This document shows, in pieces, positions 7,931 through 14,315 of a DNA stretch of 16,793 nucleotides; position 1 is the first letter of the stretch; the number at the start of each line of letters is the position of its first letter. Both the position numbers and the translations under genes were made by a program. The notes beneath the pieces were generated by a model that ran no database searches, was not told the DNA's origin, and worked only from the letters and a program-made list of their open reading frames with translations. This stretch comes from JAUILA01 sp964563925 (GTDB lineage: Bacteria; Bacteroidota; Bacteroidia; Cytophagales; Cyclobacteriaceae), in assembly GCA_964563925.1 (NCBI GenBank), contig CAZLZD010000072.1, positions 1 through 16,793 on the forward strand, read 5' to 3'.

Positions 7931-8304
7931 TTCTCACCTCCTTCCAATGAGTCCAGGTATTCCCTGATCTTCTTTAGTTCCTGTTTGGACGATTTCCGTG
8001 TACCCAGGGCACCCATCACCAGTTGCATCGCCGAACCTTTAAAGGCCGTGTCCATGAGATCCCGGATCATTGAGGACTGGGTGGCCTCTTCCGAAATAAC
8101 CGCCTCGTAAATATGCGTCTTTCCGTCCTTTTTTCGGGTGACCAAACCCTTGTCATACATAATCTGCATAATCTTAAGCGTGGTGGTATACCCTATTTCA
8201 CGCTTTTCCGAAAGACGATCATTCACATCCCGTACGGTAGCCGGGCCTTCCTGCCACAGTACCTGCAGTATCTCCAGCTCCTTCTCAGTGGGTTTCGTAT
8301 TCAT
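7927..8304 (-). CDS. BlaI/MecI/CopY-family transcriptional repressor
   Basis: A 125-residue protein. An N-terminal winged helix (about 5-70) is followed by a dimerisation helix region (about 73-122). The recognition helix region is REIGYTTTLKIMQIMYDKGLV and the wing is RKKDGKTHIYEAV; both patterns are diagnostic of the BlaI family. It binds DNA as a dimer and represses its own operon until the partner M56 protease is activated. The gene is first in a two-gene operon with that protease (ATGA overlap). The promoter region contains two TACGAA-N4-TTCGTA palindromes (8333-8348, 8390-8405), the probable operators, so autoregulation is likely. No beta-lactamase gene is linked in this window. The real regulon could be elsewhere in the genome and could be found with the same 16-bp motif. 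Confidence 0.93.
   Translation of the reverse strand: MNTKPTEKELEILQVLWQEGPATVRDVNDRLSEKREIGYTTTLKIMQIMYDKGLVTRKKDGKTHIYEAVISEEATQSSMIRDLMDTAFKGSAMQLVMGALGTRKSSKQELKKIREYLDSLEGGEK
7936..7943 (-). promoter_or_regulatory. Strong Shine-Dalgarno AAGGAGGT of the M56 protease gene
   Basis: On the minus strand, AAGGAGGT lies 5 nt before the ATG at 7930, inside the last codons of the repressor gene. SD sequences this strong are unusual in Bacteroidetes. It fixes the start codon and suggests that translation of the protease does not depend only on coupling to the upstream gene. Confidence 0.7.
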
Positions 8305-8332
8305 GTTGCTAATTTTGAGTTAAAATTTTATC

Positions 8333-8348
8333 TACGAATTGTTTCGTA
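8333..8348. promoter_or_regulatory. Probable BlaI operator 1 (TACGAA-TTGT-TTCGTA)
   Basis: A perfect 6-bp inverted repeat with a 4-nt spacer, 28 nt upstream of the repressor start at 8304. It sits just downstream of the candidate -7 box (8352-8359), over the expected transcription start. A bound dimer would therefore block transcription. BlaI-family operators are dyads of about this size next to the repressor gene; the assignment is inference from position and symmetry. Confidence 0.72.
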
Positions 8349-8351
8349 TTA

Positions 8352-8382
8352 CAAGTATATTGAATTCATTTTACCCTGCAAA
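8352..8382 (-). promoter_or_regulatory. Candidate promoter of the blaI-type/M56 operon
   Basis: On the minus strand, TTTG (8382-8379) is followed by a 19-nt spacer and TATACTTG (8359-8352), one mismatch from TAnnTTTG. It lies exactly between the two operators, with the expected start near 8345 inside operator 1. The fit of spacing and position is good, but there is no experimental support. Confidence 0.6.
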
Positions 8383-8389
8383 CTTTTAT

Positions 8390-8405
8390 TACGAAATTTT
8401 TCGTA
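8390..8405. promoter_or_regulatory. Probable BlaI operator 2 (TACGAA-ATTT-TTCGTA)
   Basis: Same half-sites and same 4-nt spacer as operator 1, centred 57 bp from it and just upstream of the -33 element. Having two identical-architecture sites on either side of one promoter makes chance unlikely. A further half-site, TTCGTA at 8294-8299, lies inside the first codons of the repressor gene and may be incidental. Confidence 0.72.
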
Positions 8406-8438
8406 GAAAGGTTACTCATACCCACGCAAAGGAAATCC

Positions 8439-8669
8439 CTATCGGCCGTTTTGAATCGGTTCTGTGTCAGGCATCAGTTTATTAAGTATTGCATACACGG
8501 GGCAAAATTTGGTTAACGGGCTGATAATCTGGAGGGCCGCCACGGCGACCGCCAGGTAAATCCAGCTTACATTAACCAGAAGGGCCAACACTGCCGAGGT
8601 CAGATAGAGGATGCCAACAATAGCATCGTGAACTCGTACTTTTTGATGATTTCGATTTTTGGGTTCCAT
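8439..8669 (-). CDS. DUF2892 small membrane protein
   Basis: A 76-residue protein (MEPKNRNHQKVRVHDAIVG...). Two hydrophobic segments near 15-32 and 34-52 are followed by SPLTKFCPVYAIL, the hallmark of the DUF2892 (YgaP transmembrane-like) domain, which elsewhere is often fused or linked to rhodanese domains. The frame is open further upstream to 9011, but that extension would run through the divergent Crp-type gene and lacks family similarity, so I start at the ATG at 8669. It is divergent from the Crp/Fnr-type gene (90 nt apart), a likely regulator-target pair. Function of the domain is unclear; a link to sulfur, nitrogen-oxide or low-oxygen physiology is inference. Confidence 0.82.
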   Translation of the reverse strand: MEPKNRNHQKVRVHDAIVGILYLTSAVLALLVNVSWIYLAVAVAALQIISPLTKFCPVYAILNKLMPDTEPIQNGR

Positions 8670-8759
8670 GATATGTTGTATTAAATTGTTATGTAGGCTT
8701 AAATATACTATCTCAACAGCGCTCCGGACGGTGACTTTTGATACATAACCTGATAAAAA

Positions 8760-9377
8760 ATGCTGTTTAACAACCTGAATTTCAGCGAGGAACTTCAAAA
8801 AGAGATTTTTGAGGTTTGTACCTCCATCAAACGCCCAAAAAATGACATTCTCGTTCGGGAAGGGGACCTGATGATGTACCTCCCTTTTGTTAAAGACGGG
8901 ATCATTAAAGTCTATAAGGAGGATGCAGACCTCGACCGGGAATTGCTCCTTTATTATGTGGAGGCCGGACAAACCTGTATGATGTCCCTGGTGGCCAGCC
9001 TGAAGGACCATCGCAGCATGGTGAATGCCCGAATGGAGGAAGATTCAGAAATAATTCTTATCCCAATCAGGAAAGTACAAATCTGGCGGCAGGAATTTGA
9101 TGAATGGAATGCCTGGATCCTCGATATCTTCCTGGAAAGATACGCCGAGGTAATGGATACAATTAAAGAGATCACTTTCAACAACATTGAAGAGAGGCTG
9201 GCAAAATACCTGGCCCGGATGGCCGGTCAACATTCCCTGGGGATCATTGAGGCGACCCATTTGGAAATTGCCAATACCCTGGGCACCACCCGCGTGGTCA
9301 TTTCGCGCATTCTTAAAAAAATGGAATCAAAGGGAAAAATCACCCTGTACAGGGGCAGAATCCAGCTGAATCAATGA
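8760..9377 (+). CDS. Crp/Fnr-family transcriptional regulator
   Basis: A 205-residue protein. An N-terminal cyclic-nucleotide-binding-like beta barrel (about 5-115) with FVKDGIIKVY and LLYYVEAGQTCMMS is followed by a long dimer helix (about 118-150). A C-terminal winged helix-turn-helix (about 165-200) carries THLEIANTLGTTRVVISRILKKME, with the usual TTRVVISR recognition helix. Only two cysteines (C20 and C73) occur, so the four-cysteine iron-sulfur cluster of classical Fnr is absent. The ligand is unknown, as for most Bacteroidetes members. The start is preceded by an A-rich stretch (GATAAAAA) and not by an SD. Divergent from the DUF2892 gene, which it may control, and followed 164 nt later by hemA on the same strand. 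Confidence 0.9.
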   Translation: MLFNNLNFSEELQKEIFEVCTSIKRPKNDILVREGDLMMYLPFVKDGIIKVYKEDADLDRELLLYYVEAGQTCMMSLVASLKDHRSMVNARMEEDSEIILIPIRKVQIWRQEFDEWNAWILDIFLERYAEVMDTIKEITFNNIEERLAKYLARMAGQHSLGIIEATHLEIANTLGTTRVVISRILKKMESKGKITLYRGRIQLNQ

Positions 9378-9445
9378 GTAGGGTGAATGATTACACCATT
9401 CTGCTTCAGAAAAATCCATATAAACCATTCAGCAGGGAATTATTT

Positions 9446-9471
9446 CTTATTTAGAGTGTTTCTAAACTAAG
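9446..9471. promoter_or_regulatory. Palindrome CTTA-TTTAGA-N5-TCTAAA-C-TAAG upstream of hemA
   Basis: TTTAGA (9450-9455) and TCTAAA (9461-9466) form a perfect inverted repeat around GTGTT. CTTA (9446-9449) and TAAG (9468-9471) extend it, with one unpaired C at 9467. It lies about 55 bp upstream of the hemA -7 box, where an activator or repressor could sit. It is not followed by a T-run, so a terminator for the Crp-type gene is less likely. The rest of 9378-9524 is AT-rich, with a short GAATG/CATTC hairpin at 9385-9401 and CCATATGG at 9516-9523; no gene is visible there. Confidence 0.45.
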
Positions 9472-9524
9472 CTGAAATATGACATAAATCATATGCGATA
9501 ATTTTCAATACATTTCCATATGGT

Positions 9525-9532
9525 TAAATTTG
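9525..9532 (+). promoter_or_regulatory. Candidate -7 box (TAAATTTG) of hemA
   Basis: TAAATTTG matches TAnnTTTG exactly and ends 9 nt before the ATG at 9542, so the mRNA leader would be only a few nucleotides. About 19 nt upstream is TTTT (9502-9505), one mismatch from the -33 TTTG. The box overlaps the TTG at 9530 that could otherwise be taken as a start, which argues for a downstream ATG. Confidence 0.5.
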
Positions 9533-9541
9533 CAGTATACT

Positions 9542-10816
9542 ATGGACCGTATGTCAGGTATTTTCAAATTCGCAGGACTATCATTTAAGCAAACTCCCAT
9601 TGAAATCAGGGAAAAACTGGCGCTCAACGAGCATGAGTGCAGGAAGATGCTTGATTTCATGAAGGAATTCACTGAGGCGGAAGAAGCGCTGGTACTTTCC
9701 ACGTGTAACCGCACGGAGATCTATTATTCCAGTGAAGAGGTATTAACGGAAGAAATTATTAAAGGCATTGCCACCATTAAGGGGATTCCTTCTTCCAATA
9801 TTGGCCAGTATTTTACAGACCAGAACGACGCTGGCGATGCCGTACGTCATCTTTTTCGGGTGAGTATGGGGCTTGAGGCGCAGGTTGTAGGTGACATACA
9901 GATATCGAATCAGGTCAAGCGTGCCTATCAGTGGAGTGCCGATGTGGAACTTGCCGGTCCGTTTTTGCACCGCCTGATGCATACCATCTTTTTTACCAAC
10001 AAGCGCGTGGTGCAGGAAACACCCTACCGGGATGGTGCGGCTTCGATCAGCTATGCCGCCAAGGAACTGGTCGAAGACCTTTCATCCGAAATAATCTCCC
10101 CAAGGATCCTGGTACTCGGGCTCGGGGAAATCGGTAAGGATGTTTGCCGGAACCTGCAGGATTCCCGGTTTGATTCCATTACGATCATCAACCGTACCCA
10201 TTCCAAGGCCAGGGAAATGGCCGAAGAATGCGGATTTATGACCGCCCCGTTTGAAAACCTGGAAGAAGAAATTGACAAGGCAGATGTGATCATCTCCTCT
10301 GTTTCCGGAAAAGACCCCTTCATCACACGGCAGATCGTCGAAAAGCTGGACATCCTGACCGTTAAATTCTTTATTGATCTTTCCGTGCCCCGAAGTGTGG
10401 ACCTTCATATTGAAGAGATCCCGGGCGCACTGGTGTACAACATTGATCACATCTCACTAAAGGTTTCCGAAGCTGTTGAACGGCGTTTATCCGCCGTTCC
10501 TGATGTGGAACGTATCATTGAGGAATCCCTGGCTGACTTCCAGTCCTGGTCCAGGGAGATGGTGGTCTCCCCGACAATCAAAAAGATCAAGAACGCCCTG
10601 GAGGAAATCAGGACACGCGAACTTGAAAAATATGTTCGTAGCGCAACCCCCGAACAGGCAGCTCTCATCGATAAGGCCACCAGGGGCATGATGCAAAAGA
10701 TCATGAAGCTTCCCGTCCTTCAGTTAAAGGCTGCCTGCCAGCGCGGCGATGCGGATAACCTGATCGATGTGCTCAACGACCTCTTTGACCTGGAAAAAAA
10801 GAACGAAAAGGCCTGA
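9542..10816 (+). CDS. hemA: Glutamyl-tRNA reductase
   Basis: First enzyme of the C5 tetrapyrrole pathway: NADPH-dependent reduction of glutamyl-tRNA(Glu) to glutamate-1-semialdehyde. From the ATG at 9542 it has 424 residues, the usual length. The catalytic cysteine is C55 in LSTCNRTEIY. The conserved stretch HLFRVSMGLEAQVVGD-IQ follows near 103-120, where most homologues have G-E rather than G-D before x-Q-I. The NADPH Rossmann motif ILVLGLGEIGKDV is at about 189-201, and INRTHSKAREMAEE follows. A C-terminal dimerisation helix region (about 310-424) ends in an acidic/lysine tail. ATGs at 9542 and 9551 are both possible starts; I take the first. No hemL, hemB or hemC is adjacent here. The upstream palindrome at 9446-9471 suggests regulation, perhaps linked to iron or haem demand (inference). 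Confidence 0.95.
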   Translation: MDRMSGIFKFAGLSFKQTPIEIREKLALNEHECRKMLDFMKEFTEAEEALVLSTCNRTEIYYSSEEVLTEEIIKGIATIKGIPSSNIGQYFTDQNDAGDAVRHLFRVSMGLEAQVVGDIQISNQVKRAYQWSADVELAGPFLHRLMHTIFFTNKRVVQETPYRDGAASISYAAKELVEDLSSEIISPRILVLGLGEIGKDVCRNLQDSRFDSITIINRTHSKAREMAEECGFMTAPFENLEEEIDKADVIISSVSGKDPFITRQIVEKLDILTVKFFIDLSVPRSVDLHIEEIPGALVYNIDHISLKVSEAVERRLSAVPDVERIIEESLADFQSWSREMVVSPTIKKIKNALEEIRTRELEKYVRSATPEQAALIDKATRGMMQKIMKLPVLQLKAACQRGDADNLIDVLNDLFDLEKKNEKA

Positions 10817-10853
10817 CACAGGGCCCGTGTCGACTCCGGTAGTCCACCGGTTT
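10816..10853. other. Two short hairpins after hemA
   Basis: ACAC (10816-10819) pairs with GTGT (10827-10830) around a GGGCCC core. CCGGT (10836-10840) pairs with ACCGG (10846-10850) and is followed by TTT. The second is a weak intrinsic-terminator candidate for hemA; the T-run is too short to be sure. Confidence 0.3.
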
Positions 10854-10858
10854 CGTCA

Positions 10859-10899
10859 TCCTGATTCACGTCCGAATCTAATTCGGACGTGAATCAGGA
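10859..10899. repeat. Perfect 19-bp stem hairpin with 3-nt loop
   Basis: The arms 10859-10877 and 10881-10899 are exact reverse complements around the loop CTA, giving a 41-nt structure with about equal AT and GC content. There is no T-run on either side, so it is not a classical terminator, although it could still stop or stabilise RNA between hemA and the nuclease. The preceding bases make GTCATCCTGA, the same start as the GTCATCC repeats at 5823 and 16699, and the right arm ends TCAGGA, so it may be a compact member of the same intergenic family. Confidence 0.85.
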
Positions 10900-10903
10900 A
10901 CTA

Positions 10904-10933
10904 TTGAAATTACGAATTCTTCAAGTAACTTTC
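10904..10933 (+). promoter_or_regulatory. Candidate promoter of the S1/P1-type nuclease gene
   Basis: TTG (10904-10906) is followed by a 19-nt spacer and TAACTTTC (10926-10933), one mismatch from TAnnTTTG. A start near 10940 would leave a leader of about 12 nt before the ATG at 10952. It lies directly downstream of the long hairpin. Confidence 0.45.
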
Positions 10934-10951
10934 CGGCAAATAATCAGGCAC

Positions 10952-11725
10952 ATGAAACGACTACTCCTATTCATATTTTTAGCAGGTATATCATATCAGT
11001 CCATGGGCTGGGGACAGACCGGCCATCGGGTGATCGGTAAAATAGCCTCGGAGCATCTGGACAGGAAAACCCGGCGGGCACTGGCGGAGATCATGGGTCA
11101 TGAATCCCTCGCGGTCGCCAGTACGTGGATGGATGAAGTACGGGCTGACTCCACCTATGATTATATGAATACCTGGCACTGGGTGACCATCCCGGACGGA
11201 ATGACCTATGCCGCCACGGAAAAAAATCCTGATGGGGATATTATCGGGACTCTTGAACGAATTATCGGCGAACTCAAAGCCAATCATGAGACCATGCCCC
11301 TGGCTCAGCAACGTGAATACATCAGGATCCTGGTACATTTGATCGGTGACATTCACCAGCCCCTGCATGTGGGTACCGGCCTGGACCAGGGCGGGAACGA
11401 CGCAAAAGTCAACTGGTTCTGGAATACCCCCACCAACCTGCACAGTGTCTGGGATACCCGCATCATAGCCCATAAGGAATATAGCTACACCGAGTTGGCC
11501 GAGGTCATAGATCATACCAGGAAATCAACAATCCTGGAATGGCAGGCCGATTCGGTACGTCATTGGGCAGACGAATCAATGAGCTACCGTTCGCAGGTTT
11601 ATGATGTGCCGGAGAATAATAACCTCGCCTACGATTACGTATATGCCAACTGGGATACGGTGAAACTTCGGTTGCACCAGGCCGGAATCAGGCTGGCCGG
11701 TGTATTGAACCAGATCTATGGCTAA
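10952..11725 (+). CDS. Secreted S1/P1-type nuclease
   Basis: A 257-residue protein with a signal peptide (MKRLLLFIFLAGISYQSMG) that would be cleaved to expose W20 as the new N terminus. This is needed in the family because that Trp helps bind zinc. All nine zinc ligands of the three-zinc P1/S1 fold can be placed with family spacing: W20, H25 (GQTGHRV), D61 (STWMDEV), H76 (NTWHWV), H129, D133 and H139 (HLIGDIHQPLH), H164 and D168 (LHSVWDT). It would degrade single-stranded DNA or RNA and 3'-nucleotides outside the cytoplasm, probably for nutrient scavenging. The frame opens to a GTG at 10889 inside the hairpin, but the ATG at 10952 starts the signal peptide. Its stop is only 2 nt from the convergent transglutaminase stop, with no terminator in between. 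Confidence 0.93.
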   Translation: MKRLLLFIFLAGISYQSMGWGQTGHRVIGKIASEHLDRKTRRALAEIMGHESLAVASTWMDEVRADSTYDYMNTWHWVTIPDGMTYAATEKNPDGDIIGTLERIIGELKANHETMPLAQQREYIRILVHLIGDIHQPLHVGTGLDQGGNDAKVNWFWNTPTNLHSVWDTRIIAHKEYSYTELAEVIDHTRKSTILEWQADSVRHWADESMSYRSQVYDVPENNNLAYDYVYANWDTVKLRLHQAGIRLAGVLNQIYG

Positions 11726-11727
11726 GA

Positions 11728-12567
11728 TTAATCGGAAATGATCACCTCGGTGGTCATGGTTGATTGAGCATCCCCCCGGTAGGAGCCCTGAACCGGCAAT
11801 GTATGTGCAGGATCGTAGCTGGAAGCCAGAGGAATATGCCGTTCCGTAACCAGCAGACCAAGCGTAGGGTCCATAGCCACCCAGCCTGCACCCGGCAGTA
11901 AAACTTCCACCCATGCATGCAGTTCGTGACCATCTTCCATACCGGGCACATAACTGTACCCGCTGATAAACCGGCTTGGAAATCCGCGGGACCTCAGCAT
12001 GTTAATCAGCATCCACGACAAGTCACGGCAGGAACCCGATTTGCGGGCAAAACATTCATCAGGAGAAAGGATATTCTCCTCCATCCTTACCGTATGGTCC
12101 CATTCGGCGGCAATCATACGATTCAATTCCTGGAAGAAGTCCAGTACATTGGCTGAGGAATTCGAAATAGCCTGTTCGATATAGTTCCTGATATCAGCAG
12201 CAAGGGGCTCCGTCTTCAGGTATGGCTGCAGCATGGCATCCGGTGTGGACTGGTACTGAAACGGTGCATGGATATCCGGTACGGGATCCAGCAGGAAATC
12301 ATATGGGTTATAGGAATTCAGCTCGATGTCCATTTCCACCCGGATATCCAGATGGGAAATCATCTCAAGGTACCAGAGCTGGTAGTATACATTATTCTCC
12401 CGGTCCAGCCGTCCGGCCAGTCCCGATGGCTGGGGGTCAGCCTGTATTGAATAATCAACCAGCCGTAAGTAGGGCCGGTTCATCGGATGGAAATACAGAT
12501 AGTGCGTGTTTGGATACACCTCAGCACTGTAGGAATAACGGGTTACATGTTGGATATGTATACGCAT
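11728..12567 (-). CDS. Transglutaminase-like cysteine peptidase of the Anbu cluster
   Basis: A 279-residue protein. A bacterial transglutaminase N-terminal beta domain (about 1-95, with THYLYFHPMNRPYLRL) is followed by a transglutaminase-like core. The catalytic triad is C180 (SGSCRDLS), H217 (ELHAWVEV) and D233 (AMDPT). There is no signal peptide, so it probably acts in the cytoplasm. In this family most members act as peptidases or amidases rather than cross-linkers. It is the last gene of a minus-strand operon: the ATG shares one base with the Anbu stop (TGATG). In similar clusters it is proposed to remove or process the product made by the ATP-grasp/alpha-E proteins; this is inference. 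Confidence 0.92.
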   Translation of the reverse strand: MRIHIQHVTRYSYSAEVYPNTHYLYFHPMNRPYLRLVDYSIQADPQPSGLAGRLDRENNVYYQLWYLEMISHLDIRVEMDIELNSYNPYDFLLDPVPDIHAPFQYQSTPDAMLQPYLKTEPLAADIRNYIEQAISNSSANVLDFFQELNRMIAAEWDHTVRMEENILSPDECFARKSGSCRDLSWMLINMLRSRGFPSRFISGYSYVPGMEDGHELHAWVEVLLPGAGWVAMDPTLGLLVTERHIPLASSYDPAHTLPVQGSYRGDAQSTMTTEVIISD

Positions 12568-13319
12568 CAGGACAGCTTACGCAGCAACGCCTTTTCGTCG
12601 TCATCCGCCAATGCACGGTCGAGCACCTTGACAGGGAGCTTTTCAATTCCGTCACGCAGGCGTTCATTCCAGAATTCAGAAATATGGCCAAGGTCCTTTT
12701 CTTCAAAGCGATGCTCAATGAGATTATACGTATCCTTCTCCAGCACCACCGTATCAATGGGATAGTCCACGTCATTTGCAGAAATACGGGTAGCATCAAA
12801 AGAAAGAAAGGCACTCTTCAGGGCAAATTCAAGCGACGATTCGTAGGTGAGCGACCTCCTCAGGATGGGCTGGCCAAAGCCGGAGTTACCGATAATCACA
12901 TAGGGCGTATTCTCCCCCACCTCGATCCAGTTACCCTGGGGATACAGCATGAATATCCTGGGACGGTCATCATGCTCCAGTTGTCCGCCTACGATGGCGT
13001 ATAAATTAAAAGACATCCCCGAGTCGGCCAGGTCCTCCTTATCTTCGGCCCGGACACGCTTTACCTGTTCACCAAACTTATTCACCGCTTCGTACAGCTT
13101 ATGAAAAGTCTGATCCTCCATTTCAATCACCTCCCGAAAGTAGGTAATGGCCTTATCACGCACACTGCGCAGGCCAGAGGTCATAATAAAAAAACTATGG
13201 CGGTCACGGTTAGTAGTAAAAACTTTCTTCGCCGTGGTTGTTTCGGTTCCTGAAGTGATCCTTGTATCAGCGAGTCCCACAATTCCAGCCCGCGTAATGA
13301 TGCCAAGACAATAGGTCAT
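12567..13319 (-). CDS. anbu: Anbu-type proteasome-like peptidase
   Basis: A 250-residue protein of the Ntn-hydrolase proteasome superfamily, matching the Anbu (ancestral beta-subunit, COG3484) type. After removal of the initiator Met, Thr1 is the N terminus (TYCLGI, no propeptide). D17 lies in GLADTR and K30/K31 in AKKVF, with the GNSGFGQPILRRSL stretch typical of Anbu near 143-156. Anbu proteins assemble into open-ring or spiral structures unlike the closed HslV or 20S rings. No ATPase ring partner gene is present here. Peptidase activity has been hard to demonstrate in characterised members, so the substrate is unknown. The start overlaps the alpha-E gene by 4 nt (ATGA) and its stop overlaps the transglutaminase start by 1 nt. 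Tight coupling implies the four products act together. Confidence 0.93.
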   Translation of the reverse strand: MTYCLGIITRAGIVGLADTRITSGTETTTAKKVFTTNRDRHSFFIMTSGLRSVRDKAITYFREVIEMEDQTFHKLYEAVNKFGEQVKRVRAEDKEDLADSGMSFNLYAIVGGQLEHDDRPRIFMLYPQGNWIEVGENTPYVIIGNSGFGQPILRRSLTYESSLEFALKSAFLSFDATRISANDVDYPIDTVVLEKDTYNLIEHRFEEKDLGHISEFWNERLRDGIEKLPVKVLDRALADDDEKALLRKLS

Positions 13320-14296
13320 TCCTGTAATATTTGTTCCTGCACGAAGTTATTCTTTATTCGGAAAAAACAATCATAAATAGCATTGGATATCTCGTTCAGC
13401 TTAATCTGCAGATTGTCCAGGTATTCGTGCAATCCGTGCTGTACCACATCCCCGATGTCGTCGTATTCGAGCTGGGAACGCAATTCACCCATTACTTTTT
13501 CGGCCTTGTTGGAGAATCCCTTGTCATTGTTACCTGAAATGTGCCGCAGGCAGTTTTCGGCCTCGGTCAGGCAATAGTAGATGGAGCGCGGAAACTTGTC
13601 GTCCAGCACCAGGAACTCTACGACCCCGCTCGGGGAAATATTTCCGTAAAAACGCCGGTAGGTATTGAAACCACTGACCGACTTCAGCAACGCCACCCAG
13701 TGCAGGTCATCCAGCGGGGAGCCGATGTCATCCGGACTGGGTAAAATATAATGGTACTTCACATCCAGCACACGGGACGTTTTATCGGCCCGCTCCAGGA
13801 ACTGCCCCAGGTTAACCCAGTGCCATCCCTCGGTACGCGCCACACTGTTGTCGGCGATTCCGTACAGCAGCTGGATGGCGTACTTGATCTGCCGGATAAA
13901 ATCACTGGGGTTTTCCTGCTTCCAGATTTCCTTTTTACGGCCTTCCTTCATGGTAAGGTACACTTCGTTGAGCTTTTCCCAGGTTTCCCGGGTCAGGTTC
14001 TCCCGCACGATCCGCGCATTCTCCCGTGCCCTCGAAATGGATGAATAAATTGAATTGGGATTTTGCTCATCGAAGGCCAGGAAAAAGATGGCTGATTCCC
14101 GGTCGAAGGTTGTAAATCGCTCCGCATACGTATTGTGGTCACCGGTTGCCGCAATCAGCGGCTCCCATTGCTCATCCATTTCGGGAGGGAGGTCCAGCGA
14201 CAAATTAAAATTGACCTCAATAAACCGCGCATAATTCTCCGCACGCTCTACGTACCGGCCAAGCCAGTATAATGAATCCGCTACTCTGCTTAACAT
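13316..14296 (-). CDS. Alpha-E domain protein (DUF403)
   Basis: A 326-residue all-alpha protein. The N-terminal signature MLSRVADSLYWLGRYVERAE is diagnostic of the alpha-E (DUF403) family. Further conserved helices include WEKLNEVYLTMKEG and GWHWVNLGQFLERADKTSRVLD (about 178-200), and a C-terminal LDNLQIKLNEISNAIYDCFF region. No enzymatic residues are known. The family is found almost only next to circularly permuted ATP-grasp and transglutaminase genes and is thought to be a partner or scaffold of the ATP-grasp enzyme. It starts 19 nt after the ATP-grasp stop and overlaps Anbu by 4 nt. Confidence 0.93.
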   Translation of the reverse strand: MLSRVADSLYWLGRYVERAENYARFIEVNFNLSLDLPPEMDEQWEPLIAATGDHNTYAERFTTFDRESAIFFLAFDEQNPNSIYSSISRARENARIVRENLTRETWEKLNEVYLTMKEGRKKEIWKQENPSDFIRQIKYAIQLLYGIADNSVARTEGWHWVNLGQFLERADKTSRVLDVKYHYILPSPDDIGSPLDDLHWVALLKSVSGFNTYRRFYGNISPSGVVEFLVLDDKFPRSIYYCLTEAENCLRHISGNNDKGFSNKAEKVMGELRSQLEYDDIGDVVQHGLHEYLDNLQIKLNEISNAIYDCFFRIKNNFVQEQILQE

Positions 14297-14315
14297 TCGT
14301 TTTTTGTTTTAATGA

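Noticed and set aside
5873..8304. A beta-lactam resistance locus
   Set aside because: No beta-lactamase or PBP gene is linked, and the M56 protein lacks the penicillin-binding sensor domain; only the regulatory architecture is shared.
8670..9011. Upstream extension of the DUF2892 reading frame
   Set aside because: It runs antisense through the Crp-type gene; the family domain begins after the ATG at 8669.
10859..10899. Classical rho-independent terminator for hemA
   Set aside because: No T-run follows the stem on either strand; kept as a hairpin repeat of uncertain role.
10991..11515. 174-codon minus-strand open frame within the S1/P1-type nuclease gene
   Set aside because: The plus strand encodes all nine zinc ligands of the nuclease; the antisense frame has no recognisable features.
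12222..13004. 260-codon open frame on the plus strand antisense to the transglutaminase and Anbu genes
   Set aside because: The opposite strand carries two clearly recognisable enzymes with intact catalytic motifs. This frame has no family signature and is a shadow.
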